DNA from: Epiperipatus broadwayi
Taxonomy: Eukaryota; Onychophora; Udeonychophora; Euonychophora; Peripatidae
DNA length: 64,000 nucleotides
Assembly (NCBI GenBank): GCA_028023455.1
Contig: JAQFVV010000206.1
Location: forward strand, 1,285,361 to 1,349,360
Direction of reading: 5' to 3'
Below the pieces are notes generated by a model. The model did not search any database. It worked only from the letters and a program-made list of their open reading frames with translations, and was not told the origin of the DNA. The translations under genes were made by a program, and so were the position numbers. Below, piece by piece: positions 28,375-40,769 of this stretch. Within the stretch, counting starts at the first letter, position 1. Every line of letters begins with the position of its first letter.

Positions 28375-28786
28375 GATCTGAGAGCACTGCACCTAGATCT
28401 TAGGATCTAATGCAACCCTCCAGCACCCACCTTTTAACTCTATTTAACTACAAAACTATGAGAATGAAATTGAAAACACTATTAATATTTTCAATCCAAG
28501 CTCAATAGCTTATATAGTCATATGGGTCTGAACTCAATTCAGCACCCATACATTTTGGTGTCTTTGGCTCTTTAACAACCATAGCCACCATTATCCTATT
28601 AGGCAGGATTGGTGTTAAACCACTAAACATCACATGATCACTATCTCATACTAGCACAATAATTGTTATTAAACAATTCAAAACAAAACAACACTCTCCA
28701 TATAGTAGTGCCATCTTGTGCTAACAAGAGCAATCAATGGATGCCAGAAGGCTTGTGCATAAAATCCCTATCTAATGCCTACTCAT

Positions 28787-28841
28787 CCAATATCCCCAGA
28801 CTAGTTTCTGGCTTGTGGCCTTCATCAGTGAGGAGCCTTGG
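28787..28841 (-). ncRNA. Hammerhead ribozyme, type I, family A unit 2
   Basis: Minus-strand order: stem I 5' side CCAA-GGC-TCCTCA; box CTGATGA; stem II A-GGC-CACAA-GCC-A; box GAAA; stem III A-C-TA-G-T; cleavage base C; stem I 3' side TGGGGA-TA-TTGG. Stem I pairs over six base pairs (one G-U), then an internal loop, then four more pairs. All core bases are present. The first pair of stem II is an A-A mismatch, a departure from the usual G-C. Predicted cleavage lies between 28799 and 28798 on the minus strand. The palindromic stem III (ACTAGT) would also allow a dimeric hammerhead, as in newt satellite RNAs. Confidence 0.72.
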
Positions 28842-29252
28842 ATCTGAGAGCACTGCACCTAGATCTTAGGATCTAATGCAACCCTCCAGCACCCACCTTT
28901 TAACTCTATTTAACTACAAAACTATGAGAATGAAATTGAAAACACTATTAATATTTTCAATCCAAGCTCAATAGCTTATATAGTCATATGGGTCTGAACT
29001 CAATTCAGCACCCATACATTTTGGTGTCTTTGGCTCTTTAACAACCATAGCCACCATTATCCTATTAGGCAGGATTGGTGTTAAACCACTAAACATCACA
29101 TGATCACTATCTCATACTAGCACAATAATTGTTATTAAACAATTCAAAACAAAACAACACTCTCCATATAGTAGTGCCATCTTGTGCTAACAAGAGCAAT
29201 CAATGGATGCCAGAAGGCTTGTGCATAAAATCCCTATCTAATGCCTACTCAT

Positions 29253-29307
29253 CCAATATCCCCAGACTAGTTTCTGGCTTGTGGCCTTCATCAGTGAGGA
29301 GCCTTGA
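29253..29307 (-). ncRNA. Hammerhead ribozyme, type I, family A unit 3
   Basis: Both core boxes (CTGATGA, GAAA) and the GUC triplet match unit 2. One G is lost in the outer part of stem I (GATCAAGG rather than GATCCAAGG on the minus strand). The predicted cleavage base is at 29265, 466 nt from that of unit 2, so two cleavages would release one unit-length RNA. Confidence 0.7.
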
Positions 29308-29640
29308 TCTGAGAGCACTGCACCTAGATCTTAGGATCTAATGCAACCCTCCAGCACCCACCTTTTAACTCTATTTAACTACAAAACTATGAGAATGAAA
29401 TTGAAAACACTATTAATATTTTCAATCCAAGCTCAATAGCTTATATAGTCATATGGGTCTGAACTCAATTCAGCACCCATACATTTTGGTGTCTTTGGCT
29501 CTTTAACAACCATAGCCACCATTATCCTATTAGGCAGGATTGGTGTTAAACCACTAAACATCACATGATCACTATCTCATACTAGCACAATAATTGTTAT
29601 TAAACAATTCAAAACAAAACAACACTCTCCATATAGTAGT

Positions 29641-29945
29641 GTTTTGAATATATATGTTAAATTGTTTTATTATTATTATTATTATTTTGTTACGCGCTTT
29701 ATATTTATCCCTTTTATTTATTTGTTATTATTAATGTTTTAATAATAATTGTTTATATGCTGATATTTAATTTTACTTTAGATTTTTAAATGTGTTAATT
29801 ATCTTTTATTGAAATATGGCACATAATTATATTAATAATTTGTCATTTAAACTCATTTATGTATTTATATATTTGTTATGGTGCAATACTGTAATTGGCT
29901 TTATGCTGTAGTTTTGTACGGTAAATAAATGAATAAATGAATTGA
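29641..29945 (+). mobile_element. LINE 3'-end fragment
   Basis: Non-coding, ending GGTAAATAAATGAATAAATG and then AATTGAATT, and running directly into ATT repeats. The same AATTGAATT-to-(ATT)n transition is seen at 26430. It is best read as the 3' untranslated region and microsatellite tail of a Jockey-like LINE. Confidence 0.45.
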
Positions 29946-30178
<233 letters not shown>

Positions 30179-30746
30179 GAAATAATTATTTTGTAAATTT
30201 AATTTGTTTGCCAAATCTATAAAAGGGATTTATTTATATACCATTTATAGATCTTCTTTAATCATTTTTCATCTTTGATAATGCAATCAAAGAAATTTGA
30301 TTTTTTGATATCTTTTTATCTGCCCGATAGACTTCATCGGAGCTATTATACATATAACCATATAATTAGTACATATTTATAATTAATGTAAAAGATACTA
30401 AATCCCCCAACAAGCTATATGTAAAATAACATTCAATTAATGAAAAGTACAAAGTGGACCCACCTGTACTTTAGCTTGCATCATATATAAGCATTCAATT
30501 TATTGATGTATTAACATGCAAAACATGACTTATATGTATTAAATGTAATTTCAGGATAACTATAAACTATTTTGAAATCACTACAACAAATTGAAGGAAA
30601 AAGTTGAGCCTCATATTTAATTACCTCCAAATATTAGATTGATCTTCAGTTAATAGATATAAATATCATTTGTGATAGCTCAAATGTAGATATAATTAAT
30701 GTAGAAGCTACTAAAAAAACCAGCAAGCTATATGTAAACTAACCAT

Positions 30747-30922
30747 ATGTATTTTCACAGAGGCAAAACTATCCATACAGTAGCACCATTCAATGCAAGC
30801 CAGAATAATCAATCAATGCAGGAAGTTTGGGCATATAATCCCTATCTAGTGCCTACTCATCCATTGATTACTCTGGCTTGCACTGAATGGTGCTACTGTA
30901 TGAAGAGTTTTGCCACTGTACA
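30747..30922. repeat. Family A short hairpin derivative
   Basis: The left side CACAGAGGCAAAACTATCC, then ATACAGTAGCACCATTCA is mirrored on the right by TGAATGGTGCTACTGTAT, then GAAGAGTTTTGCCACTGT. The arms are about 75 bp and the ribozyme block is deleted. The flanking TA on the right, also seen next to the same terminus at 4.56 and 41.10 kb, hints at TA target duplications of Tc1/mariner type. Confidence 0.7.
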
Positions 30923-30926
30923 TAAA

Positions 30927-31450
30927 TAGATATAATTATATAACACATTATATATAATACCTTACATTGTAGATTTTGCAGAATACAAATATTTTAATGG
31001 ACCCAGTAATTATATATCTTATTAAATTTTTAACAGTTTTATAAATATTAACCTTCATGTTTTTTTTTTTTGTATAAATTGTTTTATATTTTTAATATAT
31101 ATATGTTTTTTTATTTATTTTACATTTATATAAACTTTTAAACATTTTAATAATTTAATTTATTTTTATCACTTTAAATATTTCTTTAAAACTGTAATGG
31201 AATATTTAAAGTGATAAAAATAAATTAAAAATAAATTAAATTATTAAAAAGTTTAAAAGTTATATAAATGAATATACATATATTTTTTAAAAATATCAAA
31301 AAATTTATACAAAAGAAACCAAACAAAAATAAAAAACAAGAATGTTAATATTTATAAAATAATTAAATATGTAATAAGATAAATAATTACTGATTTCATT
31401 AAAATATTTATATTCTGTAAAATGTATATATTGTGTTTTATAATTATATC
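30927..31450. repeat. Large foldback element, arms about 250 bp
   Basis: The arms pair from GATATAATTATATAACACA on the left to its counterpart near 31435, through CAGAATACAAATATTTTAAT and its mirrored version near 31405-31420. They continue to TCACTTTAAATATTTC against GAATATTTAAAGTGA at the tip (about 31168-31210). The loop is only about 20 bp. No coding content or hammerhead boxes. Confidence 0.65.
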
Positions 31451-31830
31451 AACTTATGTATATATAATTATGTACTAATTGTACGGCCATATATATTTTT
31501 GAATATGATAGCTTTGATTAAAACTGCTTGTCACTTGAAACTGTCAGAAAATATTAAGGAATACATTTTGATTGCATGGCAAATAGTGATTAAAGGTATA
31601 TAAATGGTATTATATAGATACATAATAAGTGAATAAGAAGTGAAGAGAAATATTTTAATATTTTCAAGAGATATATCCCTGTATGTTTATTTAAAAAAAA
31701 ATTGTGAGTAATTTACATAATCTGTTATAAAATCAAGAGAATTATAATTAAAGAGAATTTGAACCCAGATTTTCAAGCTCCCTTTAATCATTCACTCTAT
31801 CTAGTATAACCAATACACATGACCACATAC

Positions 31831-31884
31831 ATCTCTAATATATGTATTTTGTACTGAACCAATACTCATCAGTTAGTCCAAATC
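31831..31884 (-). ncRNA. Hammerhead-like motif, family B, left arm
   Basis: Minus strand: CTGATGA intact; stem II GTATTG-GTT-CAGTAC (six pairs with one G-U); then AAAA where GAAA is required; stem III palindrome ATACATAT-like; stem I outer and inner parts partly kept. The third pair of stem II is A-T here but G-C in the family consensus, a compensatory change. Replacement of G12 by A makes cleavage unlikely. Confidence 0.5.
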
Positions 31885-32369
31885 ATCAGTGCTCTGTTTG
31901 TATTAAGATAGAAAATCTACAAACTTCAATGGACAGGCTTCAGTCCACTCCACTCTCCAGGCTTCAGACATCCATATCATTGAAAATCTAATGACAGAAT
32001 GCTCAAAACCCTTGCTGATGCCAATATTTATGTGAGACCCATATTGAAAGTCTGGTTTCAAATTCTTTTTAATTACATCTAGCTTAAGTATATATACTAT
32101 ATTTGTATTCAAATATTACATATTCAGCTTGTATTCTGCTCATCCCTCTTCTATGGATTTAAATGGACATATTAAGGTTCTACATATGGGGGGGGGGGGT
32201 CACAGTGACTTAAGGTTAAAAAGGGTTTTGAGCATTCCATCATTATATTTTCAATGATATGGATGGTTGAAGTGTTTCTCAGTGGAGAGGATTGAACTCT
32301 GTCCATTAAAGTTTATAGACTTTCTATCTTAATATAAAATGTGCACTGATTATATATGTGAGTGTTGAA

Positions 32370-32424
32370 GATCCAGAACAATTGATAAGTGCTGGTTCAG
32401 CATAAAATACGTATATTGCAGATC
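32370..32424 (+). ncRNA. Hammerhead-like motif, family B, right arm
   Basis: Stem II GTGCTG-GTT-CAGCAT, AAAA box and stem III ATACGTAT are kept. The first box has decayed to TTGATAA. An inactive relic in the opposite orientation to the left-arm copy. Confidence 0.45.
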
Positions 32425-32531
32425 ATTTATCTTTTTTACATGTATGTATGTGGTCATGTGTATCAGTTATATTACATATAGTGAATGACTGTGGGGACCT
32501 TAAAAGTCTGGATTTAAATCCTCTTTAATTA

Positions 32532-33410
32532 CATCTAGCTTAAGTATATACACTATACTTGTATTTAAGCATTAAAATCAAGTTAGGTATTGCAAATGGT
32601 AAAAAAAAAAAAAATAGTTATAAGAAATAATAAATGATTTGCAAGAAATATGTTTCAAGAATAGAATTTAGGCCTCAAAAATGAAATAAGATTTCAGTAA
32701 TAATTGATAAAATAATAAAAGCATTAACTTTAAATAAATAAATAATAATATATAGTAATATGAACTATATATAAGTAACAGTAATAAAAGCTTTAAATAA
32801 AATGAAACCTTTTTTTTTTTCAAACTTGTTTATTCTGAAGTGAATTTTAAAAGATATAAATGTTTAAAGAAACAGGTAATATATATATTGCTTTTTATTT
32901 CTCTAGAGAACAGAACACTTTCATAAATTATTTAATAAACTTTAAATAAATAAAAGCTCTAGGATGCTTTCCTATTATATTCGATATTGTGGGTCATTGA
33001 TATTTTTAACAAAATAACTCATTTTAAAGATTCACGGTTAATATATTATATTTAGAAATTTTATATGAATACTTATTGTTCCCAAATTACAGCTTTGAGA
33101 AAAATAAATAATTCACGCTGTAGATAAAATATAAAATTAAATGGTTTTATTATTATATCATATACATATATGAATATAAGTTATATCAGAGTTAGTAGGA
33201 GGTCTTCGCGTTCGTTTAATAAGGAAAAGAAGATAATATTATAACAATCTGGAAATGCGAAAGTATATAGTATCATATATTATTGTGTACCTTTAAAAAA
33301 ATATTAATTAAAAGATGCAATGATAAAAGAAAGATAAATAAATGATCACATTCGAATAATAAATGAATTTGTTAAATTTAATCATAAGAATCATCCTTTA
33401 TATATATAAT
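32532..33410. other. AT-rich intergenic DNA, no gene seen
   Basis: No gene recognised. A-runs and T-runs occur near 32600 and 32810. Confidence 0.6.
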
Positions 33411-33845
33411 AATTCAAACAAATATATTTAACACAGTATTCAAAATTAAATAATATATTCTTTACCAGAAGTACTTTCAATTGTTTCACTGACAATCTTT
33501 ATCAACTGTTAATACAAACGTACAAAAAATAAAAACTTGCATTACCCATCATTCAATCTATTCAAATTTCCCACAATTCTGTTGTCTTTAAAATAAAAAC
33601 TTGCATTACCCATCATTCAATCTATTCAAATTTCCCACAATTCTGTTGTCTTTATATTAAAGACAACAGAATTGTGGGAAATTTGAATAGATTGAATGAT
33701 GGGTAATGCAAGTTTTTATTTTTTGTACGTTTGTATTAACAGTTGATAAAGATTGTAAGTGAAACAATTGAAAGTACTTCTGGTAAAGAATATATTATTT
33801 AATTTTGAATACTGTGTTAAATATATTTGTTTGAAATATTATTAT
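33411..33845. repeat. Near-perfect foldback with duplicated inner arm
   Basis: The right arm (33660-33840) is almost an exact reverse complement of the left, from AAAGACAACAGAATTGTGGG outward to AATATATTTGTTTGAA. In the left arm a block of about 63 bp (AAAATAAAAACTTGCATTAC onward) is present twice in tandem (33528-33590 and 33591-33653). The loop is only a few bases. The high identity implies a recent event or gene conversion. Confidence 0.85.
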
Positions 33846-34701
33846 ATAATTTAAAAATACAGACATTTAATGGTTGTAATTATTTATATATATAAACTAT
33901 CTTATAGAAGTAATACTGTTGTTTGTATAAGTACCTGCATAAGAAAACTGATTTCAGATTCACATGTACAATTTTTTTAGTCTCAAGCAGATAAAAAATT
34001 TTAAGTAGTTAATCATTAGAAGAAAAAAACATCCAGTATTGCCTAATAAATGAATATTTATGCATTCTTAATTAAAAGGTAAAATGAGAATGAAAATATT
34101 TACATTCTCATTATCTAGCAATTGATAAATTTTGTGAGTGATATTTTCTCCACAATTTTCTTACAAGGAGAGGAATTACTGGAAAAGTTTTTGCCGTAGA
34201 TTGGACTATTTGCAGATTATTTGACTTTTTTACAAGCTGACAACTGATTCAAATAAAATTTAACTATTTAAATATTAATTAACAAAATAAAAAATGTGTT
34301 TTGAGTAATATTTAGCTAAAGATGGTAATAAAGAGTTGTGTAATATTTATATTCTCATTATAACTCACTTGCTTTCAATGAATGCTAAATGTATGCTGTT
34401 ACAAAAATATTCTACTCTATAATTTTTCCTTTTTGTTTATGAATTTCTTGGGTTTGTTTAATATTCAAAGTTTCTAAAAAAAACTAAATGGGAGATGCAT
34501 GAGTGAAGTATAAAAGTTTGTTAGAAAAATGTACTAAAGAGAAAGGATTTGTGCAGTTTATTAATAATATTTAAATATGATAGTGATGATGTTTATATAC
34601 TTCTGATTATGGATCATTTATTTTATTGTTAGTAGATATTTTATTGTCAAGAAATTAAACATAAAACAATTATTCTAATAATATATCCTTAATGTTATAT
34701 A

Positions 34702-34844
34702 AAAACTCACCGCTTTATTTTTTTTCCATATGTCAAAGCATCGGCTGGGAAGCGAACCCACAACAACTGTCTGCAAGGAACTGCTTGCAAAACAGCTGAG
34801 CTGACCTCTCGGCTACCAATGCTTGACAAAACTCACCACTTTAT
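34702..34844 (-). mobile_element. tRNA-derived SINE with 17-bp target duplication
   Basis: The minus-strand body (34731-34828) is a class II tRNA-like fold of 85 nt (34738-34822). It has a 7-bp acceptor stem, GCATTGG against CCGATGC with one G-U, and an A box in TAGCCGAGAGG. The T arm is GTGGG-TTCGCTT-CCCAG with one mismatch, giving B box GGTTCGCTTCC. The acceptor stem is extended by TGTCAA against TTGACA. An A-rich tail (GGAAAAAAAAT) follows. The flanking AAAACTCACCGCTTTAT (34702-34718) and AAAACTCACCACTTTAT (34828-34844) are target duplications differing at one base. The D and anticodon arms are imperfect, so no anticodon is assigned. Confidence 0.82.
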
Positions 34845-35029
34845 GGGTATGCATATAAATATATAATCATTTTAATTATCAGTTTTCACCCATAAATGAA
34901 TGTGGTTATCATAAGCTATATTTTACAATGTTTATATAAACAAATATGTAAATTATCCATATGTCCACATGTATTACATACAGGTTCTTTAATCTGTTTG
35001 TTTGATATCTTGCTATGAAGTCATTTAAC

Positions 35030-38000
35030 TTTAATGTTGTAAATGCACAATGATGATGATGATGATCAAACATCTAGTGAAATAAATGCACAGTGATGAT
35101 GGTGATGATTAAACAGATCAGATTGATTTAAACAACTTAATTTATTAACAACATATAAAATAAATATTTACAAGCAAAAATAATAAAGTAGATAAATATT
35201 TGGTTATCAAGAATGTTTTTTCTATCAACTTGATTGCTTCATACAATAGAAACAAAATAATTTGAAGTATATTATATACAAAATTATATTATATAATTCA
35301 TTAAATATATACATAAAACAAAAAAAGAAAAGCAAAATGAAGTTTACTAATTCTAAAACTACCCTTTTAATGTAATTATTAAAATGATATTTTTAGGCTA
35401 GGGTAAATATATGCTAATTATAACTATTTTTTACTATATATATATATATATTCAGCCCCACACCCATTTATTTGTGTAAGTCATAGTAGAAATTAGATAC
35501 AAAGAATGACCTTTTACTCAGTGGGCTAATTGTACATTCAGAAATAAAACAAAATTACAAGTAAATATTATTAAAACTGATTAGTAACAAAAAAAGTTTT
35601 GTTGTCCTAAAGTTTTGCCCTCGATGTTAAATATATATATATATATATATAAAACCCTACTTGAGGTGAGGTCACCTTGATGGATTAATGTTGAATTCTA
35701 GAGAAATCTGAAATTTACTTTTATTAAAAAAAATAATACATATTAATTGAAGAGGATTTCTTTTTTTAATTTACATCAACATGACATTTATCCATCCACT
35801 GCTTCCACTTGTAAATTGCAAGTGATTGAATTTGAAAAATGACTCTTAAACACACAATATAAAAAATTATAATATATAAATTTTCAAATAAACAAATGAC
35901 AAAAGCAAAAAAAATAGTCACATGAATCAAAATAACATATATTTATCCTGAGCAAAACAATTTTATCTTCCACTGAAAGTTTACAGATTTAAATGTCAAT
36001 CTCCATGTATAATGCTCCTGTTTTCCAACTCTGTTAATATTCATACAGTTCATGCTGCTTGGTTAAAACAAACAGATCCAAATGATCTTTCCTGAATGTA
36101 TATAAATCCATAGAAGATTGCTGTACACCAGTGTTCTATAAGACAGACATCTTGATGGAAAATTTTATAATTTCATAATGACATTGAAGTTAGCTTAGGA
36201 AAATCCCACAGCATTGGCTTTTACTCCAAATACATCGTAATATTTCCTTTATTATAAACTATTATTTATAATATGGTTTAAGCATATATATATAAATAGC
36301 TTTTAAAGACAACAGTTAATTTTAGTAGTTTCAGATTTCCTTTGCATTATTTCTATTATAATGAATTTTAGCTTGCAGAATAAATTAAGTCACTTGTTCA
36401 ATCCTGCTAATTATAAATTAAAGTTTAACTTCTTGAAACTACAAATATTAAAATTTTACTATTTTTTTAAACACTAAATAATTTTTTCTTTTTTTAAAAG
36501 AAATAAAAACTTAACTTTTCTGCTGTCAGTTCAATTCCAGATTTTTTTTAAGTCACGAATGCTACTCTGCTGTTGGTTCAATTGTAGATTTTTTTCAGTA
36601 AAGAGAAATGCTGCTAGATTGTCACATGCTTGCTAAAAACCCTATTGTTACAACTTAATAAAAAAAATCAAATTATAAACATTATTATTATTTTTATTTT
36701 TATTTAATTTTCATTATTCCAAACTCGATCATTTAACAACAATTTTGACCTTATATAAATTTTAATCTTTAATAATGTCCATTCTATAAGTCAATCAATT
36801 AGTATTTTTAGTTAATGAAATTAAATGAATAAAAAAAACAATTAATTTCTACTAATAGACAAACAGATTAGTTTATATGCATATATATTTCATGTGTATA
36901 ACAAATTTGTTTGCTTTCTCACAATAGACAAAAAAATTAATTTCTCACACATATCAGTCTATATGTATATACTACATTTGTATATGCAAGTGTATACTAT
37001 TTTATTTGCCTACCACTTGGTCTAAATTCATAACATTGTAAAATAAATTGGGGCAGGTATGAAGGCTAGTTGTAAGCCATCTATTACAATATATATATAT
37101 ATATATAGGTAGTAGAAATCTTTACTATATCACCATTCTACAATATTGCAATTATTTTACATAATTACAAGTTAATTAATAGATACAAAGTGGCCTTACT
37201 AATTACATTTTCCAACAATTTGATTTTAATCAGTGAGGAAGACTGAATTACAAATAATTAACCAATAACATTTTTTCCTACTATTATGCTATTCAAATTT
37301 GTAAAACTTCTAATGGTTTGAACCTAAGCCTATATGTGTGTATATATATATATATTGGTATTTTGTAATTCAACTATTTTTAATTTTCTTCTTTTCTGAG
37401 CAAATATAATATTTGATAATTAATAAATGTACTCAAGAAAAGATAGTATTTTTTTAATATTTTTATGAATATATTCATTAATTAACAGATATTATACTTG
37501 TATTTTGTAAAAGGATCACATGGCTTTTTAATCTTAAAAGCAAAATGTATTGTTGCTAATCTAATATCAAAACTATACAGCTGTCTAATGAATTTCCTTA
37601 TTTAAAATGCCTTAAAATATTTAATATTTTCAAACTATTAAATTGCTTAAATCATATAATAGAAGAAAACATGATCTCTAGTTTGATTGTTTGCAAATTC
37701 AAAATGGCCGCTGAGTGTGTACTATATCAGCACTGTAATATCTATTATCTTTTTATTTTCACATAAAATTCTCTAAAATGAAATGATAAATTAATTATTT
37801 TTGGTAAGTGGCTCTAAAAAAGAGTACAGTGGAATTCTGTTGTCAGTAAAAATTGTATATACAAGCTAAAAAGTTATGTGTCGTTTTGAATATCTATACA
37901 CTAACTATAAATTTTTCAATGCAAGGATTTGCAGTTAGGATACTTTCTTTTTTTTCTTTTTTTGGAGGTAAAAAAATTTAGATCTCTATTTACATTGGAT

Positions 38001-38810
38001 TTCGGCTAAAATTCTAAACTTACTTGGAAACTCAGTTATCTGATTTTTTTTTTAATGTTTTACTTAAATTTGAACTTAATTACAGCAGACAGATATGATA
38101 TCAAGAAAATCATGAAATCTATTATGAAATAAACACACAGTTTTTAATTTGTCCGTTTTAATAATTACTGCATTGTTTTAAAATTTTGGAGTATCTCTTA
38201 TTTATATAAAATAAACTGAAAGATAGATAAATATGTAAACAACCTGAGTGATGGGAAAAAATGTTGTTTTTTTTTTAATTTTTACTTTAATTATCTCTAA
38301 ACTTATTTTCCTAGAAACCATTTTTATTTAATTTTTTAATTTGCATTTATATATAACAATAAGGCAATTGTTATTTAATCTATAATAACTGCTTGAATTA
38401 TTTGTTTTAAATCATTTATTTAAAAGAAAATATTATTAACTAGATATTTTCATTAAATTATATTGCTTTATAAAAATTCTTTTTTTTTTTTTTTTTCAAA
38501 TAATGTTACACACCCATAATTGAGTTGTGAAAAGATTTCACCTGATATGGAGAAATATAAATCACGTTAAATGCCTCTGGAAGTGATAGAAGTAGACAGT
38601 GTATGTACCTTGAATCATTAAAAAAGAAGATAAATTAAACTAATTCAGTTCAGATAAGGACAGGACACTGCACTTAGTCTATTTTAACCTCAGATAAATT
38701 ACTTCATTCCTTTATTTGAAGTCATCTTTTATAGATTCTTTGCGTTTATATGGCGTTTTAAAAATAATATATTTCCTTTTGCATCTGCAACTACTTACGT
38801 GTATAAATCT
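35030..38810. repeat. Long interspersed duplication, copy 1 (at least 3.78 kb)
   Basis: It aligns end to end with 60329-64000, starting at CTTTAATGTTGTAAATGCAC and reaching the window end at ACGTGTATAAATCT. Differences by eye are a few percent plus indels, the largest an extra segment of about 85 bp here (about 35758-35840). No open frame, reverse transcriptase or transposase was recognised. Short (TA)n tracts lie inside. It begins beside a (GATGAT)n run. It could be a large non-autonomous element or a segmental duplication. Confidence 0.93.
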
Positions 38811-38962
38811 GTATAGGTGTTAAATACTTTCAATAATTTAAATACATATGTAACCCATAAAATCATTGCGATATTTGGCACACTTCTTTAAGCATGTAAT
38901 AAATCTTTTCCACAAGACCAATTTCTCTCACTATATATATATATATGTGTGTGTGTATTATA

Positions 38963-39125
38963 AAAGATCTAGAAAGAGATCACATATGGGATGGATGGAT
39001 GAAATAAGGATGCCTGTTGGTGTGATGTGGAGAAGAGAGACTATAAATCAAAGCAACTAAATCAAACATATAGAGACTTTCATCCTCCAATAGATCAATA
39101 AAGGCTGGAAATGATGATAATAATA
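38963..39125 (+). mobile_element. 5'-truncated RTE LINE fragment
   Basis: It encodes RSRKRSHMGWMDEIR and then GVMWRRE, matching the C-terminus of the RTE at 15.33-15.42 kb, followed by the 3' end and an ATGATGATAATAAT tail. The 9-bp TGTATTATA occurs on both sides (38954-38962 and 39126-39134), so this is a true truncated insertion. Only about 160 bp were copied. Confidence 0.8.
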
Positions 39126-39134
39126 TGTATTATA

Positions 39135-40769
39135 TGAGGTATAGTCTTCAGTCACCTGAACAAATACTCAGAAATGATGGTGTTTTAAATTTTTTGATGA
39201 TCAGAAATACAGATATAATATTTAAATGTTGAATCTTCAATATTTATATTTTATAATAAGTCATGATAATTATCACATTTAAGATAACTGATATCTTTAG
39301 GACAACTAATACCCACCTTATACACCCATAAGTAGAAAAGTTTATAATTTGTGAGCAGATGTTTCACGTCTCTAATCGTTTGAATTGTTGGAAAGTTGCT
39401 TATGAAATACATGCATAGTGAAGGAGATTAGTTTGGAGAATTTTACATTGAATGATAATTCAAGAGTTTTTAAATACATATAGAAATGTATCACAAATAT
39501 AAAAGGTTTAAATTACAAACATTAAAGTTTGTGAATTTATGTATATGTATTAATTAATGAAGACTGCAGATGCAGTTATCAAATTTATTAAGTGAATTAT
39601 ATTTATAGTATACCTGAAGCAATTTTAAACTAACTATTACTTTAGATACTGCTTATGTATATAATTCTAAATTGCTTTATATAGAAACAAAATATAGATA
39701 ATATAATTGCAACTACAAATCAATCAGAAAAAAAAGAATTCTAAAACAAGGCTACATAAAACAAAGAATAATCTTAATTTAAGAATATTTGATGTCTTGC
39801 ATGTCCAAACAAGTAAGCATGATAAAAGAATATATTATTTTTGACCCATATTAATGGGAAAACAAAAAAAAATACTATCTAGCTAAATATTAAGAAGAAT
39901 CCAAATCAAAACTTATGGAAAAGCTAATCTTATTAATTTACTAAGTATTTCAAAACTAGGTATAATAATTTTGAACTCTTAGCTATTATATAAATCATCT
40001 CATGAAGTATAATTATGTAAAATTATATAATGTATATGAATTTAATTTATTATGCAAATTTTAAAAATTTTCTTTATAAAATCCAAATAATAAGTCAGAT
40101 ATACTACTATACACCCCAAAAAAGCAACAACTAAAGATTATACTAAATAACTTAATCGAATGAATATTACAAAACAGAACTAAATTATAATTAATAGAGA
40201 AAACTATCATATTCGTTTTTATTATTCTCTGACTGTATGTAGATTTTTATATATAGGTAATACATTTTACAGTAATTAAATCAGTATTTAAAGCAGAACT
40301 CTCTTAATTAAATTTTGAAACAACCTACTAGCCATTTAAGCTCTTTTTCCAAGTGCACTTTCAATGCTTCAGTATCAATTATGAGTACAGATTTTATGTA
40401 AAAGTGATATTCAAATTTCAATGTTTGATCATTTCAATATTATTATAACATTGATTCATTGCATTTTCTGAATACCCAGTCAGCTCTTTGGCTTTCTTTT
40501 CCTTTATCATTTCTCTCTTGGCAAATTATTTTTTTCTTTTTCAGTTTCAACGTAATACTACATCTCATATTTCAGACATTAAATAAACTCAAAAGCATTT
40601 TTTTTCAAAATGTTTGATAACCATACATAACATTTGAATAATCCAATATTGTAATGTTATCTTCTATGATATTCAGTAAACAATTCTAACTTAAAAAGAT
40701 TTTTTTCTGAGATAAATGTTATTCTAGCATATACTTCTTTAATAATGTTACATATGTTTAATTGTTAAA
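39135..40769. other. AT-rich intergenic DNA, no gene seen
   Basis: No gene or defined repeat recognised. Confidence 0.6.

Larger units (their letters stand above)
28261..29640. repeat. Family A tandem array, three 466-bp units
   Basis: GAGCAATCAATGGATGCC begins units at 28261, 28728 and 29194, giving spacings of 467 and 466. The third unit ends early at about 29640. The units are almost identical (single-base differences), so amplification was recent. Each unit contains one hammerhead-type block on the minus strand. Related copies occur at 2.5, 4.5, 30.75 and 40.8 kb. The similar short open frames starting at 28663 and 29129 are repeat noise, not genes. Confidence 0.95.
31747..32531. repeat. 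Family B foldback element, about 785 bp
   Basis: The termini TAATTAAAGAGAATTTGAA (left) and the reverse of TTTAAATCCTCTTTAATTA (right) are imperfect inverted repeats. The arms mirror each other inward through CACATGACCACATAC and GTATGTATGTGGTCATGTG, the hammerhead-like blocks and CATATCATTGAAAAT. A G-run lies at 32189-32199 in the loop. Related copies are at 41.1 and 42.5 kb. Confidence 0.75.

Noticed and set aside
28663-29341. Two near-identical 68-70 residue open frames in the 466-bp array
   Set aside because: They are copies of the same repeat unit and show no protein family features. The ribozyme on the other strand explains the conservation better.
33480-33510. CTGACAA in the 33.4-kb foldback as another hammerhead
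   Set aside because: No GAAA box or stem I partner follows at the right distance. The short match is chance.
34738-34822. Functional tRNA gene
   Set aside because: The D and anticodon arms do not fold properly, and the sequence is flanked by target duplications and an A tail as in a SINE.
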